43,271 bases of DNA, from positions 1 through 43,271 of the forward strand of contig CAZYLK010000029.1 in assembly GCA_964648365.1 (NCBI GenBank), read 5' to 3'. Positions 40,917 to 43,271 of the stretch are shown here, one piece after another (within the stretch, counting starts at the first letter, position 1; the number at the start of each line of letters is the position of its first letter). The notes under the pieces were generated by a model. The model saw only the letters and a list, made by a program, of their open reading frames with translations, made no database searches and had not been told where the DNA came from. Origin of the DNA: SURF-32 sp964648365. Its GTDB lineage: Bacteria > Planctomycetota > Phycisphaerae > UBA1845. The position numbers were made by a program, and so were the translations under genes.

Positions 40917-41414
40917 ATGCATCGCCATCCCGCCAGACTTGCGGAGCCGCCAAGGTTCGATGCTTCGCGCATCGGACAGCGCGTGTCCACGAGCTGGATG
41001 GATGAACGCCGCTACAGCACGCTCGTGCTGGGACCCGGAACGTCCATTCGCGGTAACGTGGTTGTGACCGTGCCCCTGGTCAACAACGGTGTGGTCAATC
41101 CGGACCACCCTGACGGGGGCGCGCCAAACTCGATATGGCTGCGGTGCGCCCCCAAGATCGGCGCCGGCGACTGGGTCGTTGCCTGTACCGACGGCGAGGC
41201 CTGCGACGAGGACACCGTCAACCGCCTCATTGTGGAAACACCGGTGGTGGGATCGGGCAACCTGACCATCACCGAGTACAGCATCGCCGAGATTCGGCGT
41301 CACTTTTCCCTGTACGGGAATCTCAACGTGTCCGGCGCCGTGGCTGGGATTCTGGTCGACGAAAACATGATGTTCGACGTGGACCGGTACACGTACGTGT
41401 CGTGCCCGGAGTAG
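40917..41414 (+). CDS. Hypothetical protein without signal peptide
   Basis: A 165-residue protein that I do not recognise. There is no signal peptide or membrane helix. A central segment (about 35-110) has repeated small, beta-rich stretches with several Cys (CAPKIGAGDW, CTDGEACDED), and the C-terminus is beta/acidic. GGAGAGG lies seven bases upstream of the ATG at 40917; a longer TTG-initiated frame to 40893 is possible. It sits between two exported surface-type proteins and may belong to that cluster, but no role can be assigned. Confidence 0.65.
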   Translation: MHRHPARLAEPPRFDASRIGQRVSTSWMDERRYSTLVLGPGTSIRGNVVVTVPLVNNGVVNPDHPDGGAPNSIWLRCAPKIGAGDWVVACTDGEACDEDTVNRLIVETPVVGSGNLTITEYSIAEIRRHFSLYGNLNVSGAVAGILVDENMMFDVDRYTYVSCPE

Positions 41415-41433
41415 TATTCTGTTCATTCGGTTA

Positions 41434-41464
41434 GGCGGGCTCGGCCGTTGCGGCCGGGCCCGCC
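41434..41464 (+). terminator. Terminator-like hairpin
   Basis: A 13-bp stem with a single G-T wobble (GGCGGGCTCGGCC and GGCCGGGCCCGCC) and a 5-nt loop after the stop at 41414. There is no strong U-tract, and it lies 22 bp before the next ATG. Confidence 0.45.
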
Positions 41465-41485
41465 TCCACCTTTGGATTGTTCACC

Positions 41486-43231
41486 ATGCGAATCGACATG
41501 TTTACCTCGGTGCTGCTTTTTGGGATCGTGCTGACATCGGCAGGCGATGCGCAGCTTTGCGGTGTACGGGAGTATGGCTGGACGAATGCCGTTGGCGGGG
41601 AGGATGATGACAACGTCCTTGGAGTTGTTGCTGACCCGTCGGGACGTGTGTACGTCACGGGCGCGTTTCTTGACAGAGTAGATTTCCGACCTGACAAGAA
41701 GCGGGACTACCACAGAAACAAGGGCGGCTACGCACTATTTCTTTCTGCATATGAAGGAGAGGGCGGGTATCTATGGACAATGTCGCTGTCCAATTCCGGC
41801 GGATACATACATGGGTTAGATCTCGCGCTGACGCCGAAAGAGAGCATAGCCATTGCTGGGCGTTTCCGGGGGAAGATCGACTTCCGCGCTGGCTCGGGTC
41901 GCGAAACTCAGAGATCGTACGATGAGGGTACTGATGCATTCATCGCTTTGTATAGTGAAAGTGGCGATCACGAGTGGACGCGCGTCTTTCGCGGCCCGGG
42001 ACATGCTTCAAGTCGTGCCATTGCAGTAGACGAGGCAGGAAACATTCTAGCTGCTGGTGACTATTCCAACTGGACGGACTTTGATCCCGGTCGGCGCGAA
42101 GATATTCATAGGACTAATGGCGATGGAAGCGCTTTTGTCGCGAAACTGTCGGCAAGTGGATCATATATCTGGGCTCGATCTTTTCCGGGCGATGCGACGG
42201 ATGTCGGCGAAGGCCTCGCGACGGGGCCAAGCGGCGAAGTGGTGGCGGTGGGGATATTCAGGGGAGAGACGGATTTCGACCCCGGCGAAGGCCGGGACAT
42301 GCGGCGGACAGCCGGAGAGGACGATGTCTTCGTCGTCAAACTGAACGCGGACGGAGATCTGGAATGGGTCTACACCATTGGCGGAGTTGGCTACGACTTT
42401 GCTCGCGACGTTGCGATCGACGACGACGGAAACGCCTATGTGGTCGGCAGCTTCCGGTTTACTGTGGACTTCGACCCGAAGGGGCAAGGCGATGTCCGCG
42501 AGGCCTTAGAGTTTGACGGCTACGTCCTAAAGCTCGCGGCCGACGGCGATGTGGTCTGGGTGCGTGTCATCGCCGGTTCGGGAAGCGCATTTCCGGAGGG
42601 CGTGGCGCTTCGCCCGGATGGGCTTCTCGCTACGACGGGGAGCTTTACCGGACTTTCAGATTTCGACCCGGGCGAAGGCGTGGATGAGCGCACGGGGCGG
42701 ACGGATGTCTTCATTACGCTGCTTTCCACGGACGGCGAGTACATCGGGAGCGACGTTCTGGGCGGTTCCGAAAGCGAGAAGGGAAGACGCGCGGCGTTTG
42801 ACCCGGAGGGAAACCTTCTTGTAGCAGGCACATTCAGCTCCCTTGATTGCGATTTTGACCCGACGACCGGCGTGGACATACGCTCCGCCGTGACGGATGA
42901 CGATCCCGACATCTTCACGACCAAGCTCTACTGCGGTTCCTGCCAGTATGTTGAGCGGCACACGATTGAACTGAAGAAGCAGCGCACGCTCAAGGCCGAA
43001 GTCCGCGCCCTGGTCCCCGGCGGCCGTGCGACCGTCGAATGTACCCCCACCGACCCGCCCGGCGAGCCGATCGAGACGCGGGTTAACATCAATGGCGACA
43101 ACACCGGCAAGTACAAGCTCAAGAAGCTCGACAAGGGCGAATACGCCTGCGCTGTCACCCAAGTCCGCGACTCCGACGGCAACGTCGTCTGCGATGAACC
43201 GGCCGGCAAACGCGTGGTGAACGTGAAGTAG
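41486..43231 (+). CDS. Exported SBBP-repeat (beta-propeller) protein
   Basis: A 581-residue exported protein. Signal MRIDMFTSVLLFGIVLTSAG precedes about seven SBBP-type propeller repeats, each ending in a DFDPG-like motif (variants DFRPD, DFRAG, DFDPK, DFDPT) and containing VFVVKLNADGDLEW-type strands (about 35-480). The C-terminal part (about 485-581) is a separate domain starting CGSCQYVERHTIELKK, rich in Lys and beta strands. Part of the gene (about 41.7-42.2 kb) looks lower in GC than its surroundings, which may point to recent transfer. No ribosome-binding site was evident. An alternative start is the ATG at 41498. Confidence 0.82.
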   Translation: MRIDMFTSVLLFGIVLTSAGDAQLCGVREYGWTNAVGGEDDDNVLGVVADPSGRVYVTGAFLDRVDFRPDKKRDYHRNKGGYALFLSAYEGEGGYLWTMSLSNSGGYIHGLDLALTPKESIAIAGRFRGKIDFRAGSGRETQRSYDEGTDAFIALYSESGDHEWTRVFRGPGHASSRAIAVDEAGNILAAGDYSNWTDFDPGRREDIHRTNGDGSAFVAKLSASGSYIWARSFPGDATDVGEGLATGPSGEVVAVGIFRGETDFDPGEGRDMRRTAGEDDVFVVKLNADGDLEWVYTIGGVGYDFARDVAIDDDGNAYVVGSFRFTVDFDPKGQGDVREALEFDGYVLKLAADGDVVWVRVIAGSGSAFPEGVALRPDGLLATTGSFTGLSDFDPGEGVDERTGRTDVFITLLSTDGEYIGSDVLGGSESEKGRRAAFDPEGNLLVAGTFSSLDCDFDPTTGVDIRSAVTDDDPDIFTTKLYCGSCQYVERHTIELKKQRTLKAEVRALVPGGRATVECTPTDPPGEPIETRVNINGDNTGKYKLKKLDKGEYACAVTQVRDSDGNVVCDEPAGKRVVNVK

Positions 43232-43271
43232 CGGCGGAAAAGGTGTCAGGATGATTTTTGCGGGGCGCTTA

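Overview
The window looks like a chromosome segment from a high-GC, Gram-negative-type member of the Planctomycetota (Phycisphaerae-like is my best guess; inference). The grounds are a lipid A and outer-membrane operon with a fused LpxC-FabZ; secreted proteins with dockerin-type EF-hand pairs, FG-GAP/VCBS and SBBP propeller repeats; GYF/zinc-ribbon membrane proteins; paired toxin-antitoxin genes; and many intergenic palindromic repeats. There is no rRNA, tRNA, CRISPR array, phage or transposase gene that I can support.

Layout. 1-6.6 kb: a lone PTS EIIA-like protein, a helical unknown, a VCBS lipoprotein, QueA and a tail-anchored zinc-ribbon/GYF protein. 6.9-9.7 kb: three secreted proteins of unknown role, one with a C-terminal dockerin pair. 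10.2-18.6 kb, all on the minus strand and read from high to low coordinates: bamA, skp/ompH, lpxD, lpxC-fabZ, a ParE-type toxin-antitoxin pair, lpxA, and a Gfo/Idh/MocA oxidoreductase. This is an outer-membrane biogenesis operon interrupted by an addiction module. 18.7-20.6 kb: a two-motif CDGSH protein, an aquaporin-family channel lacking the usual selectivity-filter arginine, and thiol peroxidase. 21.0-21.7 kb: a secreted Cys-rich protein with a strong terminator. 21.9-25.6 kb: a cyclophilin and a sugar-type ABC permease and ATPase. 26.0-27.9 kb: a sodium:solute symporter translationally coupled to a small Rieske ferredoxin. 28.0-31.4 kb: cardiolipin synthase and serS. 31.5-33.1 kb: a PIN-domain toxin-antitoxin pair, a TM2/zinc-ribbon protein and rnpA. 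33.1-43.2 kb: a surface-protein region with an Ig-like lipoprotein, a propeller protein, a 1065-residue lipoprotein with 13 six-cysteine repeats, a small unknown and an SBBP-repeat protein.

The most striking observation is the 1065-residue lipoprotein. Thirteen tandem units share an almost invariant spacing C-x3-C-x10-C-x9-C-x10-C-x4-C. The cysteines are placed nearly symmetrically about the middle of each unit, which suggests a chain of alpha-hairpins each stapled by three nested disulfides. A second, different eight-cysteine C-terminal module is shared by two otherwise unrelated secreted proteins (21.0 and 36.0 kb).

The intergenic DNA is unusually rich in repeats: an 84-nt inverted pair, a 30-bp tandem array, three purine/pyrimidine inverted elements that run into gene ends, a 25-nt palindromic repeat present both between genes and inside an ABC ATPase gene, and a large inverted pair upstream of serS. 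Starts were adjusted by ribosome-binding sites and family N-termini; several genes appear to use GTG or TTG.
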